Shown here piece after piece: positions 17,277 through 26,797 of a stretch of DNA of 64,000 nucleotides. The DNA lies in NCBI RefSeq assembly GCF_024662015.1, contig NZ_CP102480.1, positions 1,894,501 to 1,958,500 on the forward strand. The letters are read 5' to 3'. Each line of letters opens with the position of its first letter. Within the stretch, counting starts at the first letter, position 1. A program made the position numbers and the translations under genes. This DNA is from Nisaea acidiphila. GTDB taxonomy: Bacteria > Pseudomonadota > Alphaproteobacteria > Thalassobaculales > Thalassobaculaceae. The notes beneath the pieces were generated by a model. That model was given only the letters and a program-made list of their open reading frames with translations. It was not told the origin of the DNA and did not search any database.

Positions 17277-18434
17277 CTATCGAACCGGCTCCAGCCGCAG
17301 CAATTGCCCGTCCGGACTGTCGGTCAGGACATAGAGCAACCCGTCCGGACCCTGTTTAACCGCCCGGATACGCTCCTCCAGGCCCTCCAGCAGCTTTTCC
17401 TCACCCACCACCCGATCGCCCTCAAGCGTCAGCCGGCGGAGATGTGTACGCGCGAGCGCGCCGACAAATAGATTGCCCCGCCAGTTCGGAAATTCGTCGC
17501 CGCGATAGAAATCCATTCCGCTCGGTGCGATCGAGGGAACCCAGTAGACCACCGGCTGCTCCATTCCCGGCGCCGCCGTCTTGTCCGAGATGATCGCCCC
17601 GCTGTAATCGATGCCGTAGGTGATCGCCGGCCAGCCGTAGTTGCGGCCGGGCCTCAAAATATTCACCTCGTCGCCGCCGCGCGGCCCGTGCTCGTGCGCC
17701 CAGATCGTGTCCGTGCCAGGCCGCAGCGCCATACCTTGAACGTTCCGATGGCCGTAGGAAAAGATCTCCGGCAGAGCCCCACCCCTGCCGGCAAAAGGAT
17801 TGTCCTCCGGAACGGAGCCATCGTCATTGAGACGCACCACGGTCCCGATATGGCTCGCCAGGCTCTGCGCCTCCCGCATATAGCCACCGCGATCGCCCAT
17901 GCTGATGAAGAGCGTGCCGTCCGGCGCGAACGCGAGACGCGAGCCGAAATGCCGGCCGCCGGAGACTTTTGGCCGTTGCCGGAAAATAACCTCAAGTTCT
18001 TTAAGAGAATTTTCGGTGAATCGCGCGCGGACCACCTCCGTACCCGCTCCGCCGGGGCCTCGCCCCGCATAGGATAGATAAATCAAACCGTTCGCAGCGA
18101 AATCCGGGTGCAGCGCGACATCCAGCAACCCGCCCTGCCCGGAGGCGTAGACATCGGGAACACCACCGACCGGCTCCGGCGCCAACCCGTCCGGACCGAC
18201 GATCCTGAGATCGCCCTCACGCTCCGTCACCAGGATGCGGCCATCGGGCAGAAAGGCGAGGCCCCAGGGGTGCTCCAATCCCGCGGCAAGCGGGACGATT
18301 CGAAAATCATGCCGCTCCGATCGCTCCAGCCGGATTTCAACCGCTTGAGGGGACCGCGCAGAGCAAGACGCAAGAAGCAGCGCCGCCATGGCGAAGAAAA
18401 ACAGGCGTGCAATACTGATCCACCGCAGGAACAT
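17277..18434 (-). CDS. PQQ-dependent sugar dehydrogenase-like lipoprotein
   Basis: A 385-residue protein of the soluble glucose/sorbosone dehydrogenase (Gdh/HHIP-like beta-propeller) family. A signal peptide ends in the lipobox LLASC, so it is probably an envelope lipoprotein. Family segments include LEHPWGLAFLPDGRILVTER, FGSRLAFAPDG, SYGHRNVQG, WAHEHGPRGGDE and NYGWP. The ATG at 18434 has a GGAGGGCGAG ribosome site, while the longer frame to 18512 does not. The natural sugar substrate is unknown. It runs toward putA, with the PutA operator region just beyond its end. Confidence 0.88.
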   Translation of the reverse strand: MFLRWISIARLFFFAMAALLLASCSARSPQAVEIRLERSERHDFRIVPLAAGLEHPWGLAFLPDGRILVTEREGDLRIVGPDGLAPEPVGGVPDVYASGQGGLLDVALHPDFAANGLIYLSYAGRGPGGAGTEVVRARFTENSLKELEVIFRQRPKVSGGRHFGSRLAFAPDGTLFISMGDRGGYMREAQSLASHIGTVVRLNDDGSVPEDNPFAGRGGALPEIFSYGHRNVQGMALRPGTDTIWAHEHGPRGGDEVNILRPGRNYGWPAITYGIDYSGAIISDKTAAPGMEQPVVYWVPSIAPSGMDFYRGDEFPNWRGNLFVGALARTHLRRLTLEGDRVVGEEKLLEGLEERIRAVKQGPDGLLYVLTDSPDGQLLRLEPVR

Positions 18435-18681
18435 CTCGCCCTCCAAAACGTTCGCACCTCCAGCTACATGGGAGCCCAGCAACAGACGGCAAGTCGTTCC
18501 GCGCTGACGCACGATAGTAAGACATGATTAACTAATCTATTCTGATATTTAGATAGAAAACAAAGTGAATATCCGGAATATTATTGTCTTTTTAACCAAT
18601 GGTAACGCAAAATAGGAGAAATCAATCGGGGCAATGATCGCGTAAAGCGGTCCAAATAATAAAGCTGGGACGGAGAACGCC

Positions 18682-20817
18682 ATGGCGGGCGATACGCAAA
18701 CCTCAAGACTGTCATTTGCGGGCATTGACGACGCGACCCTCTCGGACCTGCGGACCATCTGGCCCGTGATCGAAGCCGGGCTGCCTTCGGTTCTGGATAA
18801 ATTCTATACGCATGTCGCCTCGACCCCCGAAACGGCGGTCATTCTCGAGAAAGGCCCGGCCGTCGATGCCCTGAAAAAGGCGCAAACGATCCATTGGCGC
18901 AGCATTTTCACCGAAGGGCTGACGGAGGAGTATCTGAAAAGCGCATCGCGCATCGGCGCCGCCCACTCGAGCATCGGCCTGACACCCAGGTGGTATATCG
19001 GCGCCTACGCTTTCCTTCAGCCGCTGCTGTTCGATTTGATCGTCCGCAAACACAGCCGCAGTGATGCGGCGATCCGGTATTGCAATGCGGTTTCGAAAGC
19101 GATCGCGCTGGATATGAACCTCGCACTCGAGGCCTACAGCAGCTCGGACGAAGCCATGGCCCTGAGGAACCAGATCCTGAACCTCGCAGACACACTTGAG
19201 CGCGAGATCGACCAGACGGTCGAGGAGGTCATGCTGCAGGCGAACCGCGTCGCCGACCTGACCAACGGCCTCGCGATCGCCGCGACGGAGATGGCAACCC
19301 TTGTCAGCGAGGTCCGGCAGGCAACCGACGTCACAGCAAACAACGTGAATTCCGTCGCCGCGGCGACGGAGGAGCTCAGCGCCTCAAGCCAGGAAATCGC
19401 GACGCAAGTTTCCGATTCCGCAAAGCTGACCAGCGAAGCGACCGAGACCGCCGACAACGCCCGCGGTCAGGTCGCTGCACTCGAGGAAGCGACGACCAAT
19501 ATCAGCTCCGTCGTCGACCTCATCAACTCGATCGCCGCGCAGACCAAGCTGCTGGCCCTGAACGCCACGATCGAGGCGGCCCGCGCCGGCGAGGCAGGCA
19601 AGGGCTTCGCCGTCGTCGCAAGTGAGGTCAAATCGCTGGCGCAGCAGACCGAGAATGCGATCCAGGATGTCAGCCAGCACACGGCGAACGTGCAGACGGC
19701 AACACGCTACTCCGTCGACGCGATCACCGGCATTGCGTCCAAGATCGGCGAAGTGAACGGGATCGCCACCGGCGTCGCCACGGCCGTCGAGGAACAGCAG
19801 GCCGCGACGACGGAAATCGGCCGCTCCTCCAACGAGGCGTCCGAGATGACATCGCAGGTCGCCGAGGCGATCGTCCGGGTGTCCGAACATGCGGACCGGA
19901 CCAGCAAATCCGCAGGCGCGATCGAGACATTGGCCAAAAATGTCAGCGTCAATGTCGGCGACATGAAGCGACGCCTCGCCATCGTCGTGCGCTCCGGCGG
20001 CGAAGCGGACCGCCGCGAAACGAACCGGGTTCCGACGGTGATCGAAGCGAATTTCGAGTTCGCCGACCTTCGCGAGAAAGGTTTCATCGCCGACCTCTCG
20101 CCGCGCGGCGCCCTTCTCCTCTGCGACAATCAGGAAACAGGGGTACCGGACACGGACGGCTACATCTCGCTCGCCAACGGCCTGCGCATTCCCGCCCGGG
20201 TGGTCGCCGCGACCTCGCTCGGCCTGCATGTCGGCTTCACCCGCCTCGACGCCAGCGCGGCAGAGGCCATCGGCGCCATGATCGAGCAGGCCATGAGCGA
20301 AAACGACGTCTTCCGCGATATCTGCCTGGAAGCTGCGAAGGAGGCGAACGACGCAATGAACGCGGCAATCACCTCCAGTCGCATCTCGGCCGACGACATG
20401 TTCGACACCCATTACACGGTTATCCAGGGCTCCAACCCGGTGCAGTTCTCGACCAAGTTCGTCGACCTGACGGACGAGATCCTGACGCCGATCCAGGAAC
20501 GATGGAAAGCCAAGGACGAGCGGATCCGCCTGCTCTGCGCGACCGACCGGAACGGATATATTGGGACCCACAACAAGATCGTGTCCCAGCCGCAGCGGCC
20601 GGACGATCCGGTCTGGAACGCGGCCAATTGCCGGAACCGACGGATCTTCGACGACCGCGCCGGCCTACTCGCTGCGGGCAACCGGGAGCCGCACCAGTTG
20701 CAAACCTATATCCGCGATATGGGCGGAGGGCAGAAAGTCCTGCTGAAGGAAATCGACTGCCCGATCACGCTCGCCGGACAGCATTGGGGCAACATGCGCT
20801 GCGCCTTCGTTCCTTAA
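18682..20817 (+). CDS. Globin-coupled methyl-accepting chemotaxis protein with PilZ domain
   Basis: A 711-residue cytosolic chemoreceptor with no transmembrane segment. Residues 1-155 are a globin-coupled sensor: IGAAHSSIGLTPRWYIGAY carries the proximal haem histidine (H95). A coiled signalling hairpin follows, with its tip near residue 290 (IAAQTKLLALNATIEAARAGE). Residues about 440-530 form a PilZ domain with both c-di-GMP motifs, RRETNR and DLSPRG. The C-terminal 160 residues match a conserved tail seen in alphaproteobacterial receptors (ATDRNGY, CRNRRIFDD) but have no name I can give. Oxygen sensing and c-di-GMP input would meet in one receptor; this is inferred from domains. A GGAG ribosome site precedes the ATG. 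Confidence 0.9.
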   Translation: MAGDTQTSRLSFAGIDDATLSDLRTIWPVIEAGLPSVLDKFYTHVASTPETAVILEKGPAVDALKKAQTIHWRSIFTEGLTEEYLKSASRIGAAHSSIGLTPRWYIGAYAFLQPLLFDLIVRKHSRSDAAIRYCNAVSKAIALDMNLALEAYSSSDEAMALRNQILNLADTLEREIDQTVEEVMLQANRVADLTNGLAIAATEMATLVSEVRQATDVTANNVNSVAAATEELSASSQEIATQVSDSAKLTSEATETADNARGQVAALEEATTNISSVVDLINSIAAQTKLLALNATIEAARAGEAGKGFAVVASEVKSLAQQTENAIQDVSQHTANVQTATRYSVDAITGIASKIGEVNGIATGVATAVEEQQAATTEIGRSSNEASEMTSQVAEAIVRVSEHADRTSKSAGAIETLAKNVSVNVGDMKRRLAIVVRSGGEADRRETNRVPTVIEANFEFADLREKGFIADLSPRGALLLCDNQETGVPDTDGYISLANGLRIPARVVAATSLGLHVGFTRLDASAAEAIGAMIEQAMSENDVFRDICLEAAKEANDAMNAAITSSRISADDMFDTHYTVIQGSNPVQFSTKFVDLTDEILTPIQERWKAKDERIRLLCATDRNGYIGTHNKIVSQPQRPDDPVWNAANCRNRRIFDDRAGLLAAGNREPHQLQTYIRDMGGGQKVLLKEIDCPITLAGQHWGNMRCAFVP

Positions 20818-20845
20818 GCCGGCAGGAGATCGGCGGCCCAGTGCC

Positions 20846-20886
20846 CTGGCCCGCGCCCGGCCAGCGCCTTTTGGCCGGCGGGCCAG
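20846..20886 (+). terminator. GC-rich hairpin after the globin-MCP gene
   Basis: Outer arms CTGGCCCGC/GCGGGCCAG and inner arms CCGGCCA/TGGCCGG form a long stem-loop 29 bases after the stop. There is no clear T-tract, so it may be a weak or factor-assisted terminator. Confidence 0.5.
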
Positions 20887-21147
20887 GCGCACTTCCCGCT
20901 TGGCCGTTAAAATCACCATATATCAACATCTTAATTGTGAGAATTGACTAGATTTGCGATCTTGAAGCGTGAATCACCACAAAATATTCGAAAATTTTAT
21001 CCAACCACCGCCTGTTTACCAATATAGTGCATGCGGGCCTGGACACACGACAGCACTTCATTATATTCTATAAGTGGTTTTCGAAAATTGGTTTTCATTC
21101 TCAAATCAATTATCGAAAATTACCTTTCAAGCCAAAGACGATAGCCG
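20887..21147 (+). promoter_or_regulatory. AT-rich leader with three TCGAAAATT copies
   Basis: The 330-base gap between the chemoreceptor and the next gene holds a GC hairpin, then about 240 AT-rich bases unlike the surroundings. TCGAAAATT occurs three times in direct orientation (20988-20996, 21081-21089, 21113-21121). The last ends 26 bases before the ATG. No open frame of note was seen. The repeats look like a regulator-binding array for the gene downstream. Confidence 0.5.
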
Positions 21148-21987
21148 ATGAGCCGTTATTTGATACTCGATGAAAGGGCTGAACGCGAAGCTCGCGTCAT
21201 GCACCGCTATCGGGTCGAGGTTGCGTCCTATTGGGCGAAATGGCATCTCGGCGTCTCGCTGATCTCAAGCCTCGGAATGATTTTCCTGACCGGCCTGCTG
21301 GTCGCGGTCTGGAACGCGGCCATTCTGGGCATCGGCCCGACGATCAACGACTGGGGCGACTTCTCCTTCGTCCTCGACATTCGCATCAACAGCTGGCGCG
21401 TCGACCCCGACTACTACCGCCGCCTCGTCACCTACCCGCTCACGCCGGTCACCCTCGACCATATGCCTTGGGCGCACCTCTTCGGCTTCATCACCTTCGG
21501 CACCTGCCTCATCACCGCGATGATGAGCATCCTGCATTTCGAGCCGATCGTCAGCCACGACCCGAACCGCTATATCCGGATCGAGCCCGTGCGCCTCTCC
21601 CCGGCGATCGAGGTCTATTTCGAGAACGACCGCGGCCGGGACCAGAAATGCGTGATCGACGTGATGTTCACCGCGCCGGGGCCGGCCAGCGCCCAGGTCA
21701 TCCGCGAGAAATGCAAGGCGATCTCGCTGCATTGCCAGACCGAGCTGCAGCGGCTTGTCGACAACGCGGTATGGCAGATCCGGATACCTCAGTTACGCCG
21801 CAAGCTGGCGCAGATCGCGGTCGAGTATGTCCCGCGCGACGCCATCCACGACCTGCAGATCCGCTCGATCAAGATGCACGATGTGATCCGCCCGATGACG
21901 ATGCAGAAGCAGCTCGACGAGCTTCCGGTGGAAGCCGTCGCCGTCGCGCCGGTCGCCCCGGTCCCGGCTGTCGCCGGCAACGAGTAA
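21148..21987 (+). CDS. Unknown membrane protein with two transmembrane segments
   Basis: A 279-residue protein not assigned to a family. Residues 1-30 are charged, then a membrane segment follows (about 33-60, LGVSLISSLGMIFLTGLLVAV). A polar stretch holds FSFVLDIRINSWRVDP, and a second membrane segment lies near 110-130. A C-terminal domain of about 130 residues carries basic and helical stretches (VIREKCKAISLHCQTELQRL). The last 20 residues are Ala/Val/Pro-rich. The two-helix plus cytoplasmic-domain layout could suit a signalling or flagellar accessory protein, but this is not shown. It is preceded by an unusual AT-rich leader. Confidence 0.7.
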   Translation: MSRYLILDERAEREARVMHRYRVEVASYWAKWHLGVSLISSLGMIFLTGLLVAVWNAAILGIGPTINDWGDFSFVLDIRINSWRVDPDYYRRLVTYPLTPVTLDHMPWAHLFGFITFGTCLITAMMSILHFEPIVSHDPNRYIRIEPVRLSPAIEVYFENDRGRDQKCVIDVMFTAPGPASAQVIREKCKAISLHCQTELQRLVDNAVWQIRIPQLRRKLAQIAVEYVPRDAIHDLQIRSIKMHDVIRPMTMQKQLDELPVEAVAVAPVAPVPAVAGNE

Positions 21988-22020
21988 GCCCCGCCGCCTT
22001 CCTCAGACCCGCCGTCTTCC

Positions 22021-22803
22021 TCAGAATAGTGCGCTGAGTTCGCTTCCGCCGACCCAGAGCAGGCGGATCGCCAGCAATGTCAGAACGGTCTTGAAGCCGA
22101 TCGCGAAGACCCGCTCCGGCAGCTTCTCCAGCACCTTCTTGCCTGTCGCCGTCCCAAGAAATCCCGTCGCGATCATCGCCGCGATCAGCGGCACCCATTC
22201 AAGGAACGCGAAACCGAGGATGCCGAAGGCGACGATCTTCACGCCATGCTGCATCGTCATACAGGCGCTGTGCGTGGCGACCGTCGTCATCTTGCCGTAG
22301 CGGTCCGGCGGCAGGAACGCGGCGAGCAACGGTCCGGTCGCGCCGACGAACATGGTGGCGAACGTGGTCGCGAGCCCGACGCCCGCGAAAGCGCCGGCCG
22401 GCACCTTGTGCTTGCCGAGTTTCGGGCCCCAGACGGTATAGAGAATGAACAGCGCCAGTACCGCCTGCAGCGCCGACTGGGGCACCGCTATCACGAGTTG
22501 CGCCGCGAGCGCCGCGCCGACGATCGCGCCGACGATGAAGAATCCGAAGAGCCGCCGCTCCAGATGCTCGCGCATCAGATAGGCGCGTCCTGCATTCGAG
22601 CCGAGCTGAACCACCCCGTGCACGGGAATGACGGCGAGGGGCGGCAGGACGGAGCCGATCGCGACCAGCATCATGACCCCGCCGCCGAGCCCGAAGGTCA
22701 CGGTAACGGCGGACGTCACGTAGCTGAAAAGAACGAGGGCTATACCGCCCCAGAGCGGAACGGAGTCTGGCAACAGGAATTCGAGCACGGCAGGCGTTTC
22801 CAA
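22021..22803 (-). CDS. TauE/SafE family sulfite-exporter-like membrane protein
   Basis: A 260-residue membrane protein with about eight hydrophobic segments and the TauE/SafE pattern. FGLGGGVMM in the first half and GATGPLLAAFLP in the second are the two repeat loops. The family exports organosulfonates or sulfite, or moves other small anions. Substrate is unknown here. The open frame begins at TTG 22803 without a good ribosome site, so the exact start is uncertain; a GTG five codons in is an alternative. Confidence 0.85.
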   Translation of the reverse strand: METPAVLEFLLPDSVPLWGGIALVLFSYVTSAVTVTFGLGGGVMMLVAIGSVLPPLAVIPVHGVVQLGSNAGRAYLMREHLERRLFGFFIVGAIVGAALAAQLVIAVPQSALQAVLALFILYTVWGPKLGKHKVPAGAFAGVGLATTFATMFVGATGPLLAAFLPPDRYGKMTTVATHSACMTMQHGVKIVAFGILGFAFLEWVPLIAAMIATGFLGTATGKKVLEKLPERVFAIGFKTVLTLLAIRLLWVGGSELSALF

Positions 22804-22987
22804 AAAGAGGTTTTATCAATTGGGACCGCAGCTTAGACGATCCTGCATTTCGCGCCAGCCTGTCTATCAGGTGACTTCTCTCGCAAGGCGCGCCATATAG
22901 AGTGGACATCCAAAATGCGGCCACATTGATGCCGCACTCTGCCGGACCGCGGGACAACCGTGTGGGTGGCACCCGATGGAGGCTAAG

Positions 22988-25900
22988 GTGAAGAAACTGG
23001 TTCTCGCAGCTCTGGTGCTGTTGGTCCTTGTCGGCGCTGCGGTTCTTGTCGGACCGAGTTTCGTCGACTGGAACAGCTACAAGACGGAGATTGCCGAGGC
23101 GGTCGAGGACCAGACCGGCCGCAAGCTCGCAATCGACGGCGATATCGGCTTCCAGGTCCTCCCGGCACCCCGCCTTTCCGTCGAACGGCTCCGGCTCGCC
23201 AATGCGGAGGGCGGCACCGGCGATACTTTTGTCTCGGTCGGCGCGCTGCAGATCCACGTCGCCTTTGCGCCGCTGCTCCAGGGAAAGATCAAGGTTGCCT
23301 CGGTCACGCTGAAGGACCCGGTGATCCGGCTCGAGCAATTCGCCGACGGCAGCAATAACTGGACCTTCGGCGACAAGGCGGCGGCGTCCGGCAGCACGGC
23401 TGACAGCACGGGCGGCAGCGCCTCGGTAAGCGGCGACGGCCTCGATCTCACGCTCGACGGCGCCACCATTGTCAACGGCCGCGTCTCGTTCATCGATCAT
23501 GCGAGCGGCGCGGAACATTCCATCAGCGGACTCGACGCCACCTTGAGCGCGCAGAGTCTCGACGGCCCGTTCAAAGCCACCAGCCGCCTCGTCTACCAGA
23601 ACCTTCCCCTCTCGATTTCCGCCGCCACCGGCAAGGTCGACGCCGGAAAGGCAACGGCCCTGGAGGCCGTCATCTCCGTCGGCGACAATGCAGCAGAACT
23701 GTCCTTCGGCGGCACGCTTGTGCTGGACGACCGGCCGCGCGCGATGGGAACGGTGACCGCCTCTGGCGCGGACCTTGTAGCAGCAGGCAATGCCCTGCCC
23801 CCCCTCGGCCTCGCGGAAGACAGCGTTCCAGCCGCGCTGAAGGGGCCTTTCAAGCTTTCGGCAAAACTGCACGCGGATCCGGCCAGGGTCTCCGTCTCCG
23901 ATCTTGCGGTCACGGCCGCAAAAATGTCCGCCGAAGGCGAGATAACTGCGGAACTCTCCGAACCGCTGGCGATCGATGCAAGCCTCGCGGTCGACCGCTT
24001 CTCGCTCGACGAGACGATCGCCACATTTGGCGGCGCGGCCGCACCTGCGGCAGCTGCGAACGAGCCCTCGGCGGGACCGGCGGGAGAGCCCGGCTCCTTC
24101 GAACTCCCGTCCGGGATCGACGCCAATCTCACGCTGACCGCCGACGCCATCGACTACCGGGGCGGGGTGATCCGCCAGCCGAGGATCGAGATGGCGCTCT
24201 CGAACCGGGTTCTGGTGCTGAAAGTGCTGAGCGCGCAGATGCCGGGCGGATCGGATCTTTCCGTTTCCGGAACATTGGAAAGTGCGGACGGCAAACCTCA
24301 ATTCGCGGGACGTGCGGATTTCGTTTCCGACAATCTGCGGGGCGCACTTGCCTGGGTTGGCACCGAACTCGACGGCATCGCCGCCGACCGTCTGCGCAAA
24401 GGCAGTCTCGGTGCAGACATTGCCGCCACCCCGGAACAGGTCAAGCTGTCGAACTGGACGATGGATCTGGACACGACCCGGGTCCGCGGCGGTCTTACAT
24501 TGCTGTTGCGCGAGCGCCCGGCTTTCGGCCTTGCGCTCAATCTCGGCAAGATCAATCTCGACGCCTATCTCCCGCCGGAAGGCGCTGCAAATCAGGCCGG
24601 CAACGCCGGTGCAGACCAGCAGGCATCGTCCGCCGGACCGACGCCGATGCAGCAGGTCGCGGTCGCGCTCAATACCTTCGATGCGAATATCGTGGTCAAT
24701 TTCGAGGAAATCCTGATCCGCCAGACCGCGGTAATCGACGGTAAGATCGACGCCACGATCCAGAACGGCGCGCTGCAATTGCGCAACCTCTCGATCGCCG
24801 ATCTCGGCGGCGCCCGGGTCAATCTGAGCGGCTCGCTCGCTGGCCTGGTCGCCGACCCGAACACCAAGCTCAATTTCGAGATCGACGCCAAATCCGCGGC
24901 CCGGCTAGCCCGCCTCGCCGGGATCGCTCCGGACGAGACCTTGCAGCGCGTCGGCGCCGTAACCGTCGCCGGAAGCATTCTCGGCGATTTCTCGAACCTG
25001 ACGGTCGACGCCTCGGTACGCGCGGTGGGCGGCAATGCCTCCGTCAAAGGCGTCGTGCAGCCGCTCGCCCTACCGACCGGCATAGACCTCGCCCTCAAAT
25101 TGCAGCATCCCGATGCGGACCGCCTGGTCGAGACCCTGTCGCCGGGAACGCTGCCGTCCGACATGACCCTCGGGTCCCTCGCGCTCGCCGCCAGCGTTGC
25201 GAATGCCAAGGGCGAAGCGCTCGGGATCGACGCCACGATGGATCTCGGCGGCGGTCAGCTCGGCGTGAAGGGAACCGTCGATCCGAGCGGCGCACTGCCG
25301 AAACTCGCCCTCGACACCCGCTACGCCCACCCCGACGTGGTCGCACTGATCCGCTCGCTCTCCCCCGGATATACGCCGGAGAAGCGGGATCTCGGCCCGG
25401 TGAAGCTGGAAACCCGACTGGAAGGCACGACGGAACAGCTCGCCTTCAACGGCATCAAACTCGGCGCGGGGCCGCTCTCGCTGACCGGCAACGCGGCCCT
25501 CGCCCTTAAGGAGCCGCGGCCGAAGCTGACCCTCGCCGCCGAAACCGGCACCGTCGCCATCGACCCCTGGCTGCCGAGAGGCACGGCCCGGCCTTCCGGC
25601 GGCGTCGCGCCCGCCGTTCCGCTCAAGAGCGGCGCCCGCGCCTGGTCGCGGGAGACGATCGATACCTCCGGCCTGCTGGCCGCCGATGCGGACATCTCGC
25701 TGAAGGCGAAGCAGGTCCAATACGGAGCCTACATTCTCGACAATGTCGATCTGGCGGCGGCACTCGAAAACGGCACCCTCACCGTCTCGCGTCTTAAATC
25801 CGGCCTGTTCGGCGGAAGCGTCGACGGAACCGCGTCCCTGAAACACGGCGCGACACCGACGGCCGGTCTCACCCTTACGGTCAGGAATGCCGACGTCCGG

Positions 25901-26572
25901 CAAGCCGCCATGTCCGCCTCCGAGGCCGCTCAGGTAACCGGCACGCTGGATTACGAGACCGCGCTGCAGACCAGCGGCCGCAGCGAGTTCGCGCTCGTCT
26001 CCGGCCTGCAGGGAACCGGGAAGATTTCGGTCCGCGAGGGCACGGTCGAGGGCTTCGATCTGCCGGCCGTGAGCGAGCAGCTCAAGGCGCTCGACCGTTC
26101 CGTCGATTTCCTCGTGCTGGCGCAGAAGGCAATGCGCGGCGGCACAACGCCGTTCGAAAGCCTGACCGGCAGCTACACCATCACCGACGGCGTGTTGCGC
26201 TCGGAGGATATCTCGCTCAAGTCGAAAGCCGCTGAGGGCCGCGGCACCGCCGTGGTCAATCTGCCGCCGCAGGAAATGGACGTGAACACCCAGTTCTGGC
26301 TGAGCGAGCACCCGAACTCGCCGCCGATCGGACTGCGCATGGTCGGGCCGCTGAACAATCCGCGCCAGGTGCTGGATGCGAACAAGATGCAGGCCTTCGT
26401 CCTGCAGCGAATCGTCGAACGCGGGATCCTTCGGCAGTTCAACAAGAACCAGGACAGCACGGGCCAGGATAGCGGCACGACGACGCCGGACGCATCGCCC
26501 TCGGAACCGGTCCGGAAACTGGCCCCGGAAAAAGCTCTGCAGGGTGTTCTGAAGGGCCTACTCGGGAACTGA
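22988..26572 (+). CDS. AsmA family protein
   Basis: A very large envelope protein (about 1190 residues) of the AsmA/TamB-like bridge group, linked in other bacteria to outer-membrane lipid homeostasis. It starts with one membrane anchor (KKLVLAALVLLVLVGAAVLV) followed by FVDWNSYK and DGDIGFQVLPAPRLSVERL, the AsmA N-terminal pattern. A long beta-rich repeat body follows. The C-terminal AsmA_2-like region includes GTGKISVREG and LSEHPNSPPIGLRMVGPLNNP. GTG 22988 has GGAGG 5 bases before it; an in-frame ATG at 22976 is an alternative. The end overlaps the converging RHH gene by 15 bases. Confidence 0.9.
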   Translation: MKKLVLAALVLLVLVGAAVLVGPSFVDWNSYKTEIAEAVEDQTGRKLAIDGDIGFQVLPAPRLSVERLRLANAEGGTGDTFVSVGALQIHVAFAPLLQGKIKVASVTLKDPVIRLEQFADGSNNWTFGDKAAASGSTADSTGGSASVSGDGLDLTLDGATIVNGRVSFIDHASGAEHSISGLDATLSAQSLDGPFKATSRLVYQNLPLSISAATGKVDAGKATALEAVISVGDNAAELSFGGTLVLDDRPRAMGTVTASGADLVAAGNALPPLGLAEDSVPAALKGPFKLSAKLHADPARVSVSDLAVTAAKMSAEGEITAELSEPLAIDASLAVDRFSLDETIATFGGAAAPAAAANEPSAGPAGEPGSFELPSGIDANLTLTADAIDYRGGVIRQPRIEMALSNRVLVLKVLSAQMPGGSDLSVSGTLESADGKPQFAGRADFVSDNLRGALAWVGTELDGIAADRLRKGSLGADIAATPEQVKLSNWTMDLDTTRVRGGLTLLLRERPAFGLALNLGKINLDAYLPPEGAANQAGNAGADQQASSAGPTPMQQVAVALNTFDANIVVNFEEILIRQTAVIDGKIDATIQNGALQLRNLSIADLGGARVNLSGSLAGLVADPNTKLNFEIDAKSAARLARLAGIAPDETLQRVGAVTVAGSILGDFSNLTVDASVRAVGGNASVKGVVQPLALPTGIDLALKLQHPDADRLVETLSPGTLPSDMTLGSLALAASVANAKGEALGIDATMDLGGGQLGVKGTVDPSGALPKLALDTRYAHPDVVALIRSLSPGYTPEKRDLGPVKLETRLEGTTEQLAFNGIKLGAGPLSLTGNAALALKEPRPKLTLAAETGTVAIDPWLPRGTARPSGGVAPAVPLKSGARAWSRETIDTSGLLAADADISLKAKQVQYGAYILDNVDLAAALENGTLTVSRLKSGLFGGSVDGTASLKHGATPTAGLTLTVRNADVRQAAMSASEAAQVTGTLDYETALQTSGRSEFALVSGLQGTGKISVREGTVEGFDLPAVSEQLKALDRSVDFLVLAQKAMRGGTTPFESLTGSYTITDGVLRSEDISLKSKAAEGRGTAVVNLPPQEMDVNTQFWLSEHPNSPPIGLRMVGPLNNPRQVLDANKMQAFVLQRIVERGILRQFNKNQDSTGQDSGTTTPDASPSEPVRKLAPEKALQGVLKGLLGN

Positions 26573-26797
26573 GCGTCCCGCCTGCAGATCGGCCAGCACG
26601 TAAACCCGGAGCGCGCTGGAAAGATTGCCGCTGCGCTTCGCATCCACTTCGGAAACGAGCGTGTTGATCGAGAGGGCGCGGCGCTGCGCGATCGCCTTCA
26701 ACGCCTCCCAGAACGCCTCCTCCAGCGAGATCGAGGTCTGGTGCCCGGACACTGTGACCGTGCGCTTGCGCAATCGGCTGGGATCGGTCTCGCTCAC
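26558..26797 (-). CDS. Ribbon-helix-helix domain protein
   Basis: A 79-residue protein with the small RHH_4-type core: RTVTVSGHQTSISLEEAFWEALK forms the strand and first helix, and SINTLVSEVD the second. Such proteins are probable DNA-binding regulators, common in alphaproteobacteria. It starts at GTG overlapping the stop of the rRNA methyltransferase gene (GTGA), so the two are translationally coupled. The target is unknown. Confidence 0.82.
   Translation of the reverse strand: MSETDPSRLRKRTVTVSGHQTSISLEEAFWEALKAIAQRRALSINTLVSEVDAKRSGNLSSALRVYVLADLQAGRSVPE

Noticed and set aside
22199-24778. Long minus-strand open frame of about 859 codons under asmA
   Set aside because: It is antisense to asmA and the TauE gene, has Arg/Asp-rich shadow composition with no domain, and the plus-strand frame has clear AsmA motifs.
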